NCBI GenBank assembly: GCA_029269725.1
Contig: JARJHS010000003.1
Coordinates: 216,292-280,291, forward strand
DNA: 64,000 bases
Direction: 5' to 3'
DNA from: Pollutibacter soli
Lineage (GTDB): Bacteria; Bacteroidota; Bacteroidia; Chitinophagales; Chitinophagaceae
Numbering within the stretch: the stretch's first letter is position 1; every line of letters starts with the position of its first letter. The translations under genes and the position numbers were made by a program. Below the pieces are notes generated by a model that did not search any database, had not been told where the DNA came from, and saw nothing but the letters and a program-made list of their open reading frames with translations. Positions 62,959-64,000 of this stretch are shown in pieces.

Positions 62959-64000
62959 ATGTTAAGAAAAATTTCTTTACTGGCTATTGCTATGGCCGGT
63001 GCACAGTACGGAATTGCCCAGGATACTACGGTAGTCGAAGAAAAAAAATCCACAACAACCATCAGCGGTTTCGCCGATGTCTATTACAGATACGATTTCA
63101 ACAAGAACATCTCAAATAACCGTACCAGCTTTACCAACAGCCAGAACTCATTCGAACTCGGTATGGCTTCCCTCCGAATCGATCATACCATCGGAAAAGT
63201 AAGTATGACTGCCGATCTCGGCTTTGGTAAAAGAGCTCAGGAATTCTCTTACAACGAAAGCGGAATAGTTGCGGCCATCAAACAGCTGTACGTCAGCTAT
63301 GCAGCAACAGACTGGTTGAAATTCACTGCTGGTAGCTGGGCCACACATGTAGGTTATGAGCTCGTTGACGCTCCTGCCAACAGGAATTACAGCATGTCCT
63401 ACATGTTCTCTTACGGTCCTTTCTTCCACACAGGAGTAAAAGCGGAGATGACTTTCGGAAAACTTGGATTAATGGCAGGTATCGCCAATCCGACCGACTG
63501 GAAATCAGCACCTGTTGACAGCAAAAAATTTGCATTGGCACAAGTGAGCTATGCATTTAATGATAACTGGAAAGCATACCTGAACTATGTCGGAGGACAG
63601 CGTCCATCTGATTCTGCAAAGACTAACCAGCTTGATCTCGTGATCACGGGTAAGCTGAGTGATAAATTCTCTATCGGAGCGAATACTACTGTGCAGATGC
63701 AGAAATACCAGGTCGATAACAAATACGAATCTGATGCAAAAAAATGGTGGGGCGCTGCTCTATACCTGAGTGCTGATCCTTCAGAATTGTTTGGCCTCAC
63801 TTTGAGATCTGAAATTTTCGGAGACAAACAACAGTTGGCAGCAATGTCTTATGCTCCTGTTGGTGCCAACGTTTGGGCAAACACACTTTCAGCAAACTTC
63901 CGCCTCTTTGGCGCACTTACAATAATTCCTGAACTAAGATTTGAAAACAGCAGCCAGAAAATCTTTTATGATGAAGAAGGCGCAGCAAAAGGATCTTATG
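62959..64000 (+). CDS. Outer-membrane porin (beta-barrel, BBP2-like), partial
   Basis: The gene runs beyond the window; 347 codons are seen. A signal peptide ends near YGIAQD. The mature part opens with ISGFADVYYRYDF and the periodic aromatic-tipped strands of an outer-membrane beta-barrel (SMTADLGFG, LYVSYAATDWLKFTAGSWATH, RNYSMSYMFSYGPFFHTG). This pattern fits the putative beta-barrel porin-2 (OmpL-like) group. It is 149 bp downstream of amt on the same strand, so it may be co-expressed and let ammonium or other small nitrogen sources cross the outer membrane (inference). Confidence 0.85.
   Translation, partial: MLRKISLLAIAMAGAQYGIAQDTTVVEEKKSTTTISGFADVYYRYDFNKNISNNRTSFTNSQNSFELGMASLRIDHTIGKVSMTADLGFGKRAQEFSYNESGIVAAIKQLYVSYAATDWLKFTAGSWATHVGYELVDAPANRNYSMSYMFSYGPFFHTGVKAEMTFGKLGLMAGIANPTDWKSAPVDSKKFALAQVSYAFNDNWKAYLNYVGGQRPSDSAKTNQLDLVITGKLSDKFSIGANTTVQMQKYQVDNKYESDAKKWWGAALYLSADPSELFGLTLRSEIFGDKQQLAAMSYAPVGANVWANTLSANFRLFGALTIIPELRFENSSQKIFYDEEGAAKGSY

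Overview
The window is about 64 kb of a moderately AT-rich bacterial chromosome that looks like Bacteroidota. The signs are TAnnTTTG-type -7 promoter elements, a TonB receptor under a TPP riboswitch, paired head-GIN (DUF2807) proteins, DUF4230 and DUF4397 proteins, an OmpH-type protein and a long-form IspH. The gene content fits the Chitinophagaceae/Sphingobacteriia side of the phylum; this placement is inference, because no rRNA is present.

Layout. 1-6.1 kb: repeat-rich DNA, a small lipoprotein, an orphan FtsX/MacB-type permease, a decayed truncated-haemoglobin gene and two DUF2807 paralogues. 6.1-8.65 kb: TPP riboswitch plus TonB-dependent receptor, predicted to take up thiamin. 8.8-13.9 kb: Dabb protein, rhodanese, PASTA protein, Ddl, a NTF2-like lipoprotein, and a divergent ferredoxin/acyl-CoA reductase pair. 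14-19.6 kb: HtrA protease, GH13 amylase, a 196-bp tandem repeat rich in palindromes, IspH and cytidylate kinase. 19.8-26.96 kb: a translationally coupled trio (Gfo/Idh oxidoreductase, sugar-phosphate transferase, M1 peptidase), convergent IspD, and two DUF4230 genes. 27.0-27.66 kb: two tandem copies of what looks like a small RNA gene. 27.7-37.3 kb, minus strand: RfaE1 kinase, APC permease, OmpH/Skp-like protein, RpoC without RpoB, and a conserved protein of unknown function.

37.5-56.2 kb is one long plus-strand amino-acid block: leuA, leuC, leuD, leuB, then an Ile/Val-rich leader peptide with a terminator, ilvE, ilvD, ilvB, ilvN, ilvC, ilvA, gltB, gltD. It covers the whole branched-chain pathway plus glutamate synthase, which supplies the glutamate used by IlvE. 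The leader before ilvE has every part of a ribosome-mediated attenuator: promoter, peptide with Ile-Ile-Ile-Val-Val-Val-Val-Ile-Ile-Ile, antiterminator pairing and terminator.

56.3-64 kb: a DUF4397 lipoprotein, an RRM protein, a cold-shock-domain protein and a fatty-acid desaturase (possibly a cold-response group), a membrane-protein pseudogene, a small membrane protein, an Amt ammonium transporter and the start of an outer-membrane porin.

A theme across the window is degenerate heptanucleotide arrays (period 7, several sequence families). They sit mainly at 3' ends of genes, often start at the stop codon, and in several cases encode the last residues of the protein. No tRNA, rRNA, CRISPR array, transposase or phage gene was seen.
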